From Procambarus clarkii (lineage: Eukaryota > Arthropoda > Malacostraca > Decapoda > Cambaridae), in contig NC_091150.1 in the NCBI RefSeq assembly GCF_040958095.1, positions 63,247,893 through 63,311,892 on the forward strand: a DNA stretch of 64,000 bases, in the 5' to 3' direction. Numbering within the stretch: position 1 is the first letter of the stretch; every line of letters starts with the position of its first letter. Position numbers and translations under genes: made by a program. This document shows, one piece after another, positions 46,010-57,885 of this stretch. A model generated the notes under the pieces. The model saw nothing but the letters and a program-made list of their open reading frames with translations. It had not been told where the DNA came from and ran no database searches.

Positions 46010-48722
46010 CATGGTTGGGCTTAATTGGCATAGTTAGGCATGGTTTTCATGTTTGTTAGGCATGTTTGGCAAGGTTGGGCATGGTTTGTAAGGTTGGGCA
46101 TTGTTGGTATGGTTGGCATGCTTGTGCATAAGAGGGATTGGTTGGTATGGTTGGGGATGGCTGGGAATGGTTGGCATGGTTGGACATGATTGGGCTTGGA
46201 TGGCATGGTTGGGCATGGGTCGTATGGTTGGGCATAGTGGGGCTTGGTTGGCTTGGTTTCATGGTTGGGCATTATCGGCAAGGTTGGGCATGATTGGAGA
46301 GGTTGGGCATGGTTGGGCATTGTTGGCCTGGTTGGGCATGGTTGGGCATGCTTTGGCATGGTTGGGCATGGTTGGGCATGGTTGGTATGGTTGGCAAGGT
46401 TGGCCTGGTTGGCATATGTGGGCATGATTTGGCATGGTAGAGCTTGGTTGGCATGGTTGGACAAGGGTGGCATGTGTGGAATGGTTGTGCATTGTTGGGC
46501 CTGGTTGGGCATGGTTGGGTATGGTTGGACATGGGTGGCATGGTTGGCATGGTTGGCAAGGTTGGGCATGGTAGGGCATTATTGGTATTGTTGGCACAGT
46601 TGAGCATGGTTAGGCTTGGTTGAGCATGGTTTGAATGGTTGGGCATGGTTGAGCATGGTTGAGCATGGTTGGAATGATTGGGAATGGTTGGGCATGGTTG
46701 GCCAGGTTAAGCATGGGTGGCAAGGTTGGGCATGGTTCGGCATAGTTAGGCATAGTCGGGATGGTTGGTAAGGTTGGCCTTGTTGGCATAGTTGAGCATG
46801 GTTGGGCTTGGTTGGCATGGTTAGGCATGGTTGGGCATGGGTGGCATGGTTGGGCATGGTTAGGCTTGATTGGCATGGTTGGGCATGGTTGGGCATGATT
46901 AGGCATGGTTTTGCATGGTTGACATGGTTAGCATAGTTGGGCATGGTTGGCAAGGTTGACAAGGTTGGGCATATTTGGCAAGGTTGGTATGGTTGGCATG
47001 GTTGGCATGGTTGGCAAGGTTGGGCATAGTTGCCCATTGTTGGGCATGGTTAGGCTTGGTGGGTATCGGTGGCATGGTTGCCCATTGATGGGCATGGTTA
47101 GGCTTGGTGGGTATCGGTGGCATGGTTGGCAAGGTTGGGCATGGTTGGGCATCGTTGGGCATGGTTGGTATGGTTGACATGGTTAGCATGGTTGGCAAGG
47201 TTGGGCATGGTTGGCATGGTTTGGCATTGTTGGCAAGGTTTGGCATGGTTGTGAATTGTTGGCATAGTTGGCATGGTTTGCATAGTTAGTATGGTTGGAC
47301 ATGGTTGGGCATGGTTAGGCTTGGTTGCCATCATTCGGCATGGTTGGGCATGGCTGGGCATGGTTGGCATATGGGCATGGTTAGGCATGGTTTGTAAGGT
47401 AGGCATTGTTGGGCATGGTTGGGCTTGGTTGGCATGGTTGGGTATGGCTTGCATGGTTGGGAATTGTTGATCATGGTTGGAATGGTTGGGCATGGTTAGG
47501 CTTGGGTGGCATGGTTAAGCATGGTTGGCATGGTTGGGAATGGTTGGCAAGTTTGGGCATGATTGGGCATGGTTGACCAGGTTAGGCATGGTTGGTAAGG
47601 ATGGGAATGGTTGGGAATGGTTGGCATATCTGGGCATGGTTGGGCATGGTTGGCATGATTGTGCATGGTTGGGCATGGTTGGCATGGTTGGGCATGGTTG
47701 GGCATGGTTGGCATGGTTTGGCATGGTTGGCAAGGTTAGGCATGTTTCAGCTTGGTTGGCCAGGTTATGCATGGTTGGTAATGTTGTTCATGGTTTGGCA
47801 TGGTTGGTATGGTTTACAAGGATGTCCTGTTTGGGATGGTTGGGCATGATTGGGCATGGTTGGGCTTGGTTGGCATGGTTGGGCATGATTGGTATGGTTG
47901 GGCATGGGTGGCATGGTTGGGCATGGTTGGCTAGGTTGGGCATGGTTGACAAGGTTGGCATGGTTGGGCATGGTTGGCTAGGTTGGGCATGGTTGACAAG
48001 GTTGGCATGGTTGGGCATGGTTGGCATGGTTGGCAAGGTTGGGCTTCGTTGGACATGGTTAGGAAAGGTTGGTATGTTTGGTATAGTTGGCATGGTTGAG
48101 CATGGTTGGTATGTTTGGCATTGTTGGCATCTTGAGGTTATCGTGAGATGATTTCGGGGCTTTAGTGTCCCTGCGGCCCGGCCCTCGACCAGGCCTCCAC
48201 CCCTAGGAAGCAACCCGTGAAGGCTAACTAACACCCAGGTACCTATTTTACTGCTAGGTAACAGGGGCATAAGGTGAAAGAAACTCTGCCTCTAGTTTCT
48301 AGCCGGCGCCAGGGATCGAACCCGGGACCACAGGATCACAAGTCCAGTGTGCTGTCCGCTCGGCCGACCGACTACCCCTGGTTGTGGGGCATAAGGTGAA
48401 AGAAACTTTTGCCCATTGTTTCTCGCCGGCGCCCGAGATCGAACCCGGGACCACAGGATCACAAGTCCAGCGTGCTGTCCGCTCGGCAGACCGGCTCCCA
48501 TGCCCAATGGCATGGTTAGGCATGGTTGGTATGTTTGGCTTGGTTGGCACCGTTGGCAAAGTTGGGTATTGTTGGTATTGTTAACATGGTTGGCATGGTT
48601 GGGCATGGTTGGACATTGTTGGCATGGTTGGTATGGTTGGCATGGTTGGGCATGGTTGGTATGGTTGGGCATGGTCCGCATTATTGGGCATGATTGGCAT
48701 GGTTGGGATGGTTAGCATGGTT
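46010..48722. repeat. Degenerate 8-11 bp minisatellite (TTGGGCATGG)n
   Basis: About 2.7 kb of mixed 'ttgggcatgg', 'ttggcatgg' and 'ttggcaagg' units, interrupted at 48131-48500 by a SINE. Trp/Gly/Met-rich plus-strand and Pro/Asn/His-rich minus-strand open frames up to 208 codons are by-products of a stop-poor repeat. Confidence 0.93.
48131..48500 (-). mobile_element. tRNA-derived SINE with duplicated tRNA head
   Basis: The tail 'cttgaggttatcgtgagatg...cgaccaggcctcc' is shared with 10966. There are two tRNA-like heads on the minus strand, at about 48372-48300 and 48497-48423, each with 'gtcccgggttcgat' (B-box/T-arm) and 'gagcggacagc' (A-box). The second head and 'ggggcataaggtgaaagaaac' repeat at a spacing of ~125-130 bp, so the 5' end is a tandem duplication. 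Confidence 0.8.
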
Positions 48723-48867
48723 GGGCCTAGTTGATTAATGACTTGTAAAGACCAGGAATGACTCACACTTACGGAAAGTTAGGCACCATTCCCTCCCCCC
48801 GTCCCATCCCAAATCCCTATCCTCATTCCTTCCCAGTGCTATATAGTCGTAATGGCTATATAGCTGG

Positions 48868-51240
48868 GCTTGTGTTTGCCAGGTTCTTGCCTGTGTTGGC
48901 CAGGTTCACGTCTGTGTTTGCCAGGTTCTTGCCTGTGTTGGCCAGGTTCACGCCTGTGTTTGTCAGGTTCACGCCTGTGTTTGCCAGGTTCACGTCTGTG
49001 TTTGCCAGGTTCACGCCTGTGTTTGCCGGGTACACGCCTGTGTTTGCCAGGTACAGGCCTGTGTTTGCCAGGTTCACGCCTGTGTTTGCCAGGTTCACGC
49101 CTGTGTTTGCCAGGTTCACGCCTGTGTTTGCCAGGTTCTTGCCTGTGTTTGCCAGGTTCACGCCTGTGTTTGCCAGGTTCACGCCTGTGTTTGCCAGGTA
49201 CAGGCCTGTGTTTGCCAGGTTCACGCCTGTGTTTGCCAGGTTCACGCCTGTGTTGACCAGGTTCACGCCTGTGTTTGCCAGGTTCACGCCTGTGTTTGCC
49301 AGGTTCACGCCTGTGTTTGCCAGGTTCACGCCTGTGTTTGACAGGTTCACGCCTGTGTTTGCCAGGTCACGCCTGTGTTTGCCAGGTTCTTGCCTGTGTT
49401 TGCCAGGTTCACGCCTGTGTTTGCCTGGTTCACGCCTGTGTTTGCCAGGTACACGCCTGTGTTTGCCAGGTTCACGCCTGTGTTTGCCAGGTTTACGCCT
49501 GTGCTTGCCAGGTTCACGCCTGTGTTTGCCAGGTACACGCCTGTGTTTGCCAGGTTCTCGCCTGTGTTTGCCAGTTTCACACCTGTGCTTGCCAGTTTCA
49601 CGTCTGTGTTTGCCAGGTTCACGCCTGTGTTTGCCAGGTCACGCCTGTGTTTGCCAGGTTACGCCTGTGTTGGCAAGGTTCACGCCTGTGTTGGCCAGGT
49701 TCACGCCTGTGTTGGCCAGGTTCACGCCTGTGTTTGCCTGGTTCACGCCTGTGTTTGCCAGGTACACGCCTGTGTTTGCCAGGTTCACGCCTGTGTTTGT
49801 CAGGTTCACGCCTGTGTTTGCCAGGTTTACGCCTGTGCTTGCTAGGTTCACGTCTGTGTTTGCCAGGTACACGCCTGTGTTTGCCAGGTTCTCGCCTGTG
49901 TTTGCCAGTTTCACACCTGTGCTTGCCAGTTTCACGTCTGTGTTTGCCAGGTTCACGCCTGTGTTTGCCAGGTTCACGTCTGTGTTTGCCAGGTCACGCC
50001 TGTGTTTGCCAGGTTCACGCCTGTGTTGGCCAGGTTCACGCCTGTGTTTGCCAGGTTCACGCCTGTGTTGGCCAGGTTCACGCCTGTGTTTGCCAGGTTC
50101 ACGCCTGTGTTGGCCAGGTTCACGCCTGTGTTGGCCAGGTTCACGCCTGTGTTTGCCAGGTTCACGCCTGTGTTGGCCAGGTTCACGCCTGTGTTTGCCA
50201 GGTTCACGCCTGTGTTTGCCAGGTTCTTGCCTGTGTTTGCCAGGTTCACGCCTGTGTTTGCCAGGTTCACGCCTGTGTTTGCCAGGTACAGGCCTGTGTT
50301 TGCCAGGTTCACGCCTGTGTTTGCCAGGTTCACGCCTGTGTTGACCAGGTTCACGCCTGTGTTTGCCAGGTTCACGCCTGTGTTTGCCAGGTTCACGCCT
50401 GTGTTTGCCAGGTTCACGCCTGTGTTTGACAGGTTCACGCCTGTGTTTGCCAGGTCACGCCTGTGTTTGCCAGGTTCTTGCCTGTGTTTGCCAGGTTCAC
50501 GCCTGTGTTTGCCTGGTTCACGCCTGTGTTTGCCAGGTACACGCCTGTGTTTGCCAGGTTCACGCCTGTGTTTGCCAGGTTTACGCCTGTGCTTGCCAGG
50601 TTCACGCCTGTGTTTGCCAGGTACACGCCTGTGTTTGCCAGGTTCTCGCCTGTGTTTGCCAGTTTCACACCTGTGCTTGCCAGTTTCACGTCTGTGTTTG
50701 CCAGGTTCACGCCTGTGTTTGCCAGGTCACGCCTGTGTTTGCCAGGTTACGCCTGTGTTGGCAAGGTTCACGCCTGTGTTGGCCAGGTTCACGCCTGTGT
50801 TGGCCAGGTTCACGCCTGTGTTTGCCTGGTTCACGCCTGTGTTTGCCAGGTACACGCCTGTGTTTGCCAGGTTCACGCCTGTGTTTGTCAGGTTCACGCC
50901 TGTGTTGGCCAGGTTTACGCCTGTGATTGCCAGGTTCACGTCTGTGTTTGCCAGGTCACGCCTGTGTTTGCCAGGTTCACGCCTGTGTTGGCCAGGTTCA
51001 CGCCTGTGTTTGCCAGGTTCACGCCTGTGTTGGCCAGGTTCACGCCTGTGTTTGCCAGGTTCACGCCTGTGTTGGCCAGGTTCACGCCTGTGTTGGCCAG
51101 GTTCACGCCTGTGTTTGCCAGGTTCACGCCTGTGTTGGCCAGGTTCACGCCTGTGTTTGCCAGGTTCACGCCTGTGTTTGCCAGGTTCACGCCTGTGTTG
51201 GCCAGGTTCACGCCTGTGTTTGCCAGGTTCACGCCTGCAC
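48868..51240. repeat. 21 bp minisatellite with ~1.09 kb higher-order duplication
   Basis: About 113 copies of a 21 bp unit built on 'tgtgtttgccaggttcacgcc'-type sequence (unit variants: ttggcc, acacgcc, cttgcc). Since 21 bp is exactly seven codons and the unit lacks stops in several frames, long repetitive open frames (up to 675 codons plus strand; 'VNLANTG' repeats on the minus strand) arise automatically. Variant order at 49275-49650 recurs at 50363-50738, offset 1088 bp, showing a large-scale tandem duplication. Confidence 0.94.
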
Positions 51241-51417
51241 CTAATAGTTAGGAGGCGTGCGCGTGAGTGTGAACCACTCGTCAGCAGCAGGTCGGGCCTG
51301 GCACCACCGTCCCGCACACACAATAACACCAGCAAGCTGCTCTATGTTGGAGAGCAACTTACCGTCAACACTTTCTTCACCTGCTGTGTGAGGCAGCGGT
51401 GGTGCTCTCTCACTCTC

Positions 51418-52003
51418 AACTTCCTTCCTTCCTTCCTTCCTTCCTTCCTTCCTTCCTTCTCTCCTTTCTTCATTTTCGCCTTACTTCTCTCCTTCCTTCC
51501 TTCCTTCCTTCCTTCCTTCCTTCCTTCCTTCCTTCCTTCCTTCCTTCCTTCCTTCCTTCCTTCCTTCCTTCCTTTCTTCTTTCCTTCCTTCCTTCCTTCC
51601 TTCCTTCCTTCCTTCCTTCCTTCCTTCCTTCCTTCCTTCCTTCCTTCCTTCCTTCCTTCCTTCCTTCCTTCCTTCTCTCCTTTCTTCATTTTCGCCTTAC
51701 TTCTCTCCTTCCTTCCTTCCTTCCTTCCTTCCTTCCTTCCTTCCTTCCTTCCTTCCTTCCTTCCTTCCTTCCTGCTCTCCTTCCTTCTTTCTCTCCTTCC
51801 TTCTCTCCTTCCTACATTTTCTTCTTCCTTCCTCACTTCCTTCTTTCCTTCCCCCCTTCTTTCCTTTTTCCTTCCTTCTTTAATTTCTTCCTTCCTTCTC
51901 TTCTTCTCTCTCTCCTTCCTTCCTTCATTCTCCCTTTCCTTCCTTCGTTCTTTCATTTCCTACTTCCTTCCTTCCTTTTTTCCTTCCTTCCTTCCTTCTC
52001 ATT
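51418..52003. repeat. (CTTC)n microsatellite with internal duplication
   Basis: Polypyrimidine tetranucleotide array. A non-repeat insert 'ttcattttcgccttacttc' occurs twice (about 51468 and 51684), so a ~216 bp segment was duplicated. Leu/Phe/Pro/Ser frames and the reverse Lys/Glu/Gly/Arg frames are artefacts. Confidence 0.95.
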
Positions 52004-52009
52004 TGCTTA

Positions 52010-54070
52010 GAACTGTTAAGCAGATCTAAGCTGGTAATTTATGATACCATAACAACCAAAAGGAATCAGTCATACTCATTACCTTTCTAATTAACCTTGA
52101 ACAGCAACATGGTTCTCCCAGGGTTGAGTGGTAGGCCTGTTGGCAACTAATGACCTGCCACATGTACGATGAACCATTAGTCATTTCTCTCCCTTCTATT
52201 TATCCTTGGCTTAAATCTTACAATGAGTAGTAAAGGGAATATCTAACTACATGAAATAGGTTTCCTTACTAAAACGAATAGGTACATCCTAAACTTTACA
52301 ATTAATCTGAGGGGTAAAACATCATGGTCGCAGCCGCCATGTTGGATGGCTAAGCTACCTACATTATTTGAATGACATCCTACTATGAAAATAGTCATAC
52401 TTACACTGGGAAGCTCAACATAGCTGGCCTTAATCCGCAATTAAAGTATTAATAATGAATCTAGCTTCCTGGTAACATCTCTCTAATTCAAATTACTACC
52501 ATTACATTTCCCTGAAGTGACCTCCCATTTGTAAGGTTGGTACTCGCTTATCCCGACCTCCAGGTCACGCGCTTAGCTGCTTAACACACATCTCACACTT
52601 TTGGCTATTCTCAGCGTGTCTTTACGTATAACCATTCAACACTACACTAAGAATATATGGATGTTTTTAATATAATATAATACTTGGTACAATAAGGCAA
52701 CGCCTAACATCTTTATTCTCTTAATTCCTACTTCTGCTTCTAAAGAAAGTCACGAGTTCGTTATTCTTATAACTGTGAATAACGGACTCGTAACAGATAC
52801 CTGAGTCGCCGCGTCGAGGAGTCGGTGTACAGCTTACACACAGTAGAAGTAAGTAGCAATTGACGTGATGTTTGTGACACACCCGGCAGACACAAGCCAG
52901 GCCAGTATTGTATAATAAGTTGTGTTTTGTTTCCTGTATTTTCCATCAAGCTGCTGTTAATGTCGTTAGAAGTTAAACAATTACTATTGTTTACAATTCT
53001 TACAATGTTTAAATTGTTTACAATAATTTTGTAATCTTTACACTGTTTATAATGTTTTCGATATATGCACTTGTTATACTGTTAAAAATTTTTATTGTTT
53101 GTTTTGATAGACTAAATATGTTTGAAATTTTTTCGATGATTACATTGTTCCTTTCATATATTCACTAACATGTCATGTGAGGTCTTGTCGTCTTAGTTAT
53201 ACTACTCTGTATATAATATATACTTTTAAATAATTAGTGTTACTCTATTATACTTACTAATTCACTGTATAAATTAATAAATGATCTTTAAATAGTTTAT
53301 ACAAAGTCAACTATAACCGAATAACTATTTATGAGGAAAGTTACTAATTTGACTAATAACATTTACAAAAGAGGACACAACCCTTTTCTCCACGGAGTTA
53401 TAAAATATGAATAGAGCGTACGAACCTCTTTGGCCAGACTGGAAGACGCAAATCACGATGAAGAAAGTCATGCTTGAGTCGGCAGAACCTGGAGATGAGA
53501 CAATAAACAGCTCGGGCGGGAGTTCACTTCCACTTGAAAACATCGACGAATAAGGCAGAGCGACGCCACACGGCCGGTGGGAGGCGGAGAGAGGTATCGG
53601 AGCGGGACGAAGGCGAGCAACACTGGCGGTAAATGGAGCATCGGGGGCCTGGTGCTGTTCCCCGCCTGGGAACACTAGTGTGCCGGCGAGAGAGGAAAAA
53701 AACTGCGTCAGATTGGTCATAATCAGGCTGGAGTAGTATAGAATGATATTGACACTGACATTATGAAGTTACTACCACACTGCAAATAATTATAGTTTAA
53801 TTGAATAATAATACAAATGTTATGATATTATAAGCTTACAGGGCAAATAGGTTATAAACACTGAACTACCTCACTAGGTGAGCGGCACTGTAAGCTCGGC
53901 GTAAGGACCATGCACTAATCAGTGTTACCGATATTAATTATATACACACTATTCTAAGCAATAATGAAAACTTAGTGTCTGACAAAAATAACTCATTCAA
54001 TAACATATGCATAAATGTAATAACGATCACAGTAGCGCTGATAACAAATAAATTATTCATAAATAATAAT
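52010..54070. other. No gene recognised
   Basis: AT-rich; the longest open frame is 131 codons on the minus strand (53720-53325), with no recognised domain and no relative in the window. A lone GCCGCCATGTT motif lies at 52333-52343. Confidence 0.4.
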
Positions 54071-54074
54071 TCCA

Positions 54075-55245
54075 CAACCCGTCTTCAGATGAAGTCCATT
54101 CCATACACTGGTCGATCCCACAGGCACATTCATAAATTTTATCATGCTGTTCATTCAAAACAGTAATTTTCTCATCTATAAATTAATATTATAAAATATC
54201 AGTATATTGTGCATATATAGGCATAGGTTAGGTTAGGTTAGGTGTTTAGGTTTTTTGGCGATTATTTGTATTTGTAGTACGTGGGTGAAGCATTTACAGC
54301 GTTGTGGTTCGAACAAAACTCGTCAGTGAAGCACTTGTTCCGGAAGTTTTCGAACGAAATCAGTTGTGAGTCGTGTGTAAACCGTTTTTCATTCATAAAC
54401 AGCGGGTTTGGCGGGTGCATGGGCAACCAGTTCTCACTCAAAGCTGTGTAAAGCAGCGGCCGTCCTTCCCAACACATTCATCAATATTAACATACTGTGT
54501 ATTAAAAATTGGTTTGTTCTCATATACATAAATCAATATTCTTATACATAAAAATTGTATGAATAGTTTGGAGTAGGTTAGGTTAGGTTAGGTGTTTAGA
54601 TTCTGTTGGTAATTATTTGTGTTTATAAATTCGTAGGTGAAGCATTTATAGAGTTGTGGTTCGAACAGAATACGTGAGCGAAGTACTAGTTCCGGAATTG
54701 TTCGGACGTCATCAGTTGTGCAACCCGTCCTCGACTCAACTCCATTACATTCAGCGGTCAACCCCACACACGCATTCATAAATTTTAACATACTGTTCAT
54801 TCAAAACGGGAATTTTCTCAAGTATAAATTATTATTATAATATATTAGCATATTGTGTATATATAGGCATAGGTTAGGTTAGGTTAGGTGTTTAGGTTCT
54901 GTTGCCGATTATTTGTATTTGTAGTACGTGGGTGAAGCATTTATAGCATTGTGATTCGAACAAAATTCGTCAGTGAAGCACTTGTTCCGGATATGTTCGA
55001 ATGTCAGCAGTTGTGAATCGTGTGTAAACCGCTTTTCATTCATAAACAGGGGGTTTGGCGGGTGCATGGAATCACTTTTGGATCTTTGTTTGGAGGACGG
55101 GCTGAGTTGTGAGTCGTGTGTAAACTGCATTTCATTCATAAACAGGGGGTTTGGCGGCTGGATTAAAGAGCTTGGATCTTTGTATGTGAGAAGGGGTTGC
55201 ATGGAATCACTTTTGGGTTTTCGTGTGGAGGACGGGCTGAATTCG
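54075..55245. repeat. ~646 bp tandem duplication with TTAGG-like motif
   Basis: 'caacccgtc' (54075 and 54721), 'gcataggttaggttaggtta' (54221 and 54868) and 'gtgggtgaagcattta' recur at ~646 bp spacing; a partial copy lies at 54571-54720 and another half unit at 55080-55240. On the minus strand two copies encode the same peptide ending '...NASPTYYKYK' and containing 'PPNPLFMNEKRFTHDSQL', but the middle copy has lost the frame, so protein function is doubtful. Confidence 0.75.
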
Positions 55246-55451
55246 TAGCGCAGTGGCCACCAAGACCTGCTAGGAAGGAGAAGTTGGTGACTAGCAAACC
55301 AGCATGGGAGCAACGGGTGTCCGAGACCTCAGTTGTCTACCAGAGCCGTTTGGCACAACAAGTAAAGTTATTGTGTCAAGTTTATGTAACGGCTTTCAAT
55401 TCTTTCAACAGTAACCACCAGGCCACTTGTGGCCTAGTGGTTACCAGGTTA
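55246..55451. other. No gene recognised
   Basis: Short unique segment before the Penelope fragment; no supported frame. Confidence 0.35.
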
Positions 55452-55501
55452 TCACCTCACCCAAGTGCGAGTATATGTAAGACGGATAAGCTGTTTAGTG
55501 T
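55452..55501 (+). mobile_element. Penelope 3'UTR fragment (left part of nest)
   Basis: 'gttatcacctcacccaagtg' and 'ctgtttagtgt' match the Penelope 3'UTR at about 12507-12590. It resumes at 57967 with the duplicated 'ctgtttagtgt', which is the 11 bp TSD of the six-hairpin insertion (55491-55501 and 57967-57977). Confidence 0.7.
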
Positions 55502-55509
55502 TCCACCAC

Positions 55510-55520
55510 TTACGGGCTAT
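55510..55520. repeat. Target-site duplication, left (ORF1-only retroposon)
   Basis: TTACGGGCTAT, repeated exactly at 57914-57924 directly after the poly(A). Confidence 0.9.
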
Positions 55521-55648
55521 GGTCTGGCCCTAGCTTCGGTACGGGGCGGACGTGTTGAATCGGCGCTCCAGCAGTTGGTGTTGTTTGCCCGTTTCGGCTG
55601 GTTGGGGGCGGGTGTGTCTCTGCTCGCCTGTGCTGACGTGGCGTTACG

Positions 55649-57406
55649 ATGGGGGTCCCTCTACCCCCTGTCGTCCGGGCTCAGTCTGTGGGACTAGAGT
55701 TCTCTGTGTGGGCTGGTTACCCGGAGATTGCCCTGGCTTGTGAAATGCTCTCTGTCCCTGTGTTTGCGATTTATGGGGTCGAGTTGGTAACGGCCCGTAG
55801 GGCAATTGTGAAGTTTGCAGAGGAGGTGGCGTATCGCGATTTTCTCCGGCGATACGAGGGGCGGACACTGCCCCTGCCGGATGGTGCGGGCACTGTCACC
55901 CTCTCGGATAGGAGTGGTGCACTTACTTACATCAGTGTGCATGGGGCTCCCTTGGAGTTTCCAGAGGCTCTGCTACGGCGGTATTTCGGCCGGTTTGGCG
56001 CAGTTGTTAGTGTGAGAGTGAACGTGGTGTCTTCTAGTCCTCTTAAGGGTGTGAGGTCTAACATTCGCACCCTGGGCATGAGACTCCGGGCGGATATTCC
56101 TTCCTCTGTGCGCCTTATGGGGTACAACGTTCGGGTGTTTTACGCCCGTCAGCCGCGGACGTGTTATCGTTGTGGTCTTTTGGGCCATCAGGCTGCTGAC
56201 TATTCTGCGCCTGCTGTTGCACCAGTGAATCTCTTCAGTGAGGAGGATTTTCCGCCCCTTCCTGTGGGGGATGATTCGGTGGGTATGGACGTCTCTTCGG
56301 CTGAGGAGGTGCCCTCTGTAGCAGCTGTTGCTCCGCCTGTTGCGCCCCCTGTTGTTGCCGCATCTCCTCCGGAGGTTGGGTCCTCGCCTAGTGCTCCAGC
56401 TGGTGTCCCTGAGCCTCTTCCGCCTGCCGTTCGCTCGGACCCCTCGTCTTCCAGTTCTTCCTCTGCTGTGTCTGTCCCGGTCCCTGAGCCCTCGCCGTCT
56501 GTTCCGGCTGTGCTGGGAGCTGAGGTGGTTCCGGCATTCCCTCCTGTGCCTGGCCTGGTGCCCCGTGTGGTTGAGGAGGCTGCCGTGCTGCGGCGTGCGT
56601 CGGTTCGCTCGGTTGGTGCTGCGCGGGTCGCTAAGTCTGCCTCCGGGTCTGATGATGTGCGGCCCGAGCCTAAGCGTTCCCGGCGTTCTTCTGCGTGGGC
56701 TGATGTTGGCGAATTCGACGAGTGTCGTCCTTCCGTTGACGGTGGAGTGGCTCCGGATGTGGTGCACACTACGGTGGTGGCGGAGGCACACTTGCCTGAG
56801 GATGCCGGTGCCGGCGTTTCGGCCTCAACTTCTGGTCTGGTGTCCGAGGGTCCTGCTTCAGGTGCGCTGCCTGCGTCGGATGGCTCCAGTTCTTCGTGGG
56901 CGGTGGTTCCCCCTGCTGTAGTTGGTGGTGAGCGGGGTGGCCTGGTAGTGATGTTGAGAAAGGATGCTCGCTCTGGATGTTCTGTGGCCCCTTCCTCGTT
57001 ACCCGTTTCCTCGGCAGCGGTCTTGCCGCCTCTTCCGTTTCCTGCAGTCCCTATCGTGTCTCCTGCGGTATCCGTGGAAGTGCTATCGTCTCAGCGTCCG
57101 GCACCTGCTCCGATGAAGAAGGCGTGGCAGGCTCGGCGACTCTCGTCCGCTTCTCCGGTGTCATCTGCTTCCTCGAAGGGCGTGGTTGGCGCTCCCCAGC
57201 CTCGTTATGCGACTTGCGTCAGTGACCTTGGGCGTTGGCCGATGCCGCCAGATATAGATGTTCCCGAGTTTATGATACCCGCTCGAGAGCGGGTGATCAC
57301 AAACCCTACCGACCTTGAAGATCTAGTCTGGGAAGCTTACAAGGCGAAATATCCTCATGATCTTTTCCCGGAGAAGTACATTTCTCACGAGGTTCCTCGC
57401 AAGTGA
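55649..57406 (+). CDS. RRM-like + zinc-knuckle protein (ORF1 / ZCCHC3-like), 585 codons, intact
   Basis: Start at 55649 is supported by the matching 'MG..(P)PLPP/PLRK' start of the decayed copy. Residues ~50-165 form an RRM-like fold ('ALTYISVHGAPLEFPEALLR', 'GYNVRVFYAR'), followed by a knuckle 'CYRCGLLGHQAADY' (residues 172-185), whose final Cys is Tyr (TAT at 56201-56203), so zinc binding should be impaired. A ~320-residue Pro/Ser/Val/Ala-rich disordered linker with a basic patch ('PKRSRRSS', NLS-like) leads to a C-terminal block (~515-585, 'RYATCVSDLGRWPMPPDIDV' ... 'LEDLVWEAYKAKYP') also seen in the old copy, suggesting a conserved C-terminal domain. Expected role: RNA binding, as in ORF1 chaperones. 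High GC at third positions is unlike the surrounding AT-rich DNA. Confidence 0.82.
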   Translation: MGVPLPPVVRAQSVGLEFSVWAGYPEIALACEMLSVPVFAIYGVELVTARRAIVKFAEEVAYRDFLRRYEGRTLPLPDGAGTVTLSDRSGALTYISVHGAPLEFPEALLRRYFGRFGAVVSVRVNVVSSSPLKGVRSNIRTLGMRLRADIPSSVRLMGYNVRVFYARQPRTCYRCGLLGHQAADYSAPAVAPVNLFSEEDFPPLPVGDDSVGMDVSSAEEVPSVAAVAPPVAPPVVAASPPEVGSSPSAPAGVPEPLPPAVRSDPSSSSSSSAVSVPVPEPSPSVPAVLGAEVVPAFPPVPGLVPRVVEEAAVLRRASVRSVGAARVAKSASGSDDVRPEPKRSRRSSAWADVGEFDECRPSVDGGVAPDVVHTTVVAEAHLPEDAGAGVSASTSGLVSEGPASGALPASDGSSSSWAVVPPAVVGGERGGLVVMLRKDARSGCSVAPSSLPVSSAAVLPPLPFPAVPIVSPAVSVEVLSSQRPAPAPMKKAWQARRLSSASPVSSASSKGVVGAPQPRYATCVSDLGRWPMPPDIDVPEFMIPARERVITNPTDLEDLVWEAYKAKYPHDLFPEKYISHEVPRK

Positions 57407-57882
57407 TTTCTATGTATTTTGTGTTGCCTGGTTGTGGGGTGTGTATGTGAGTGGGTGGGGTGGGTATTGTTTCCCGGTTCCTGCGTGCTCCGGTTTGTAT
57501 TGTGGGTTTTCTTGTATGGATAGTGGGGGGGGTGCGGTTCCTATGCGTTTGTGTGTTCGGTTGTGGATGTCGTGTGCGCTTGTTTGTCATATTGTGTGCC
57601 CTTCAGGCTGTTGGGGTGTGCTCTTTGTTATGTGTGCATTATGTGTGTGAGGTGTTAGCGGACTTGTTTTGTATGTTTCTCGCCTCTCTGTTTCCCTAAT
57701 GTTTGTATTACGCTGTGTTTATATTTGTGTTATGTTTGTATATGCATTTTTGTTTTGTGGTCAGCCCTTCTGGCTGGTCTTCTCTTGATTTGTTCCTTTG
57801 TCATTGTACGTGTGCGTGCTTTGTACTTTTGTTCTATGTTATATTTGTTCTGTTTTTATTGTACATTATACGCATGCTTGCA

Positions 57883-57885
<3 letters not shown>

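Noticed and set aside
46021..48681. Trp/Gly and Pro/Asn-rich frames on both strands
   Set aside because: By-products of the TTGGGCATGG array; no conserved start, domain or codon bias.
48758..52029. Long repetitive open frames (up to 675 codons) that look like a repeat-rich protein
   Set aside because: They are forced by a 21 bp stop-free minisatellite and a CTTC array; all three frames and the reverse strand are open in places, and nothing non-repetitive flanks them.
53325..53720. 131-codon minus-strand frame as a gene
   Set aside because: No recognisable domain, no homologue in the window, and length is within what chance allows.
54221..54245. True telomere or interstitial telomere (TTAGG)n
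   Set aside because: Only three to four units, repeated as part of a 646 bp duplication; the MITE cores are equally short and facing each other.
55649..57406. A single-copy host ZCCHC3-like gene
   Set aside because: It is intron-free, has an A28 tail and exact 11 bp target duplications, and a second copy with the same layout exists; a retroposon explains it better.
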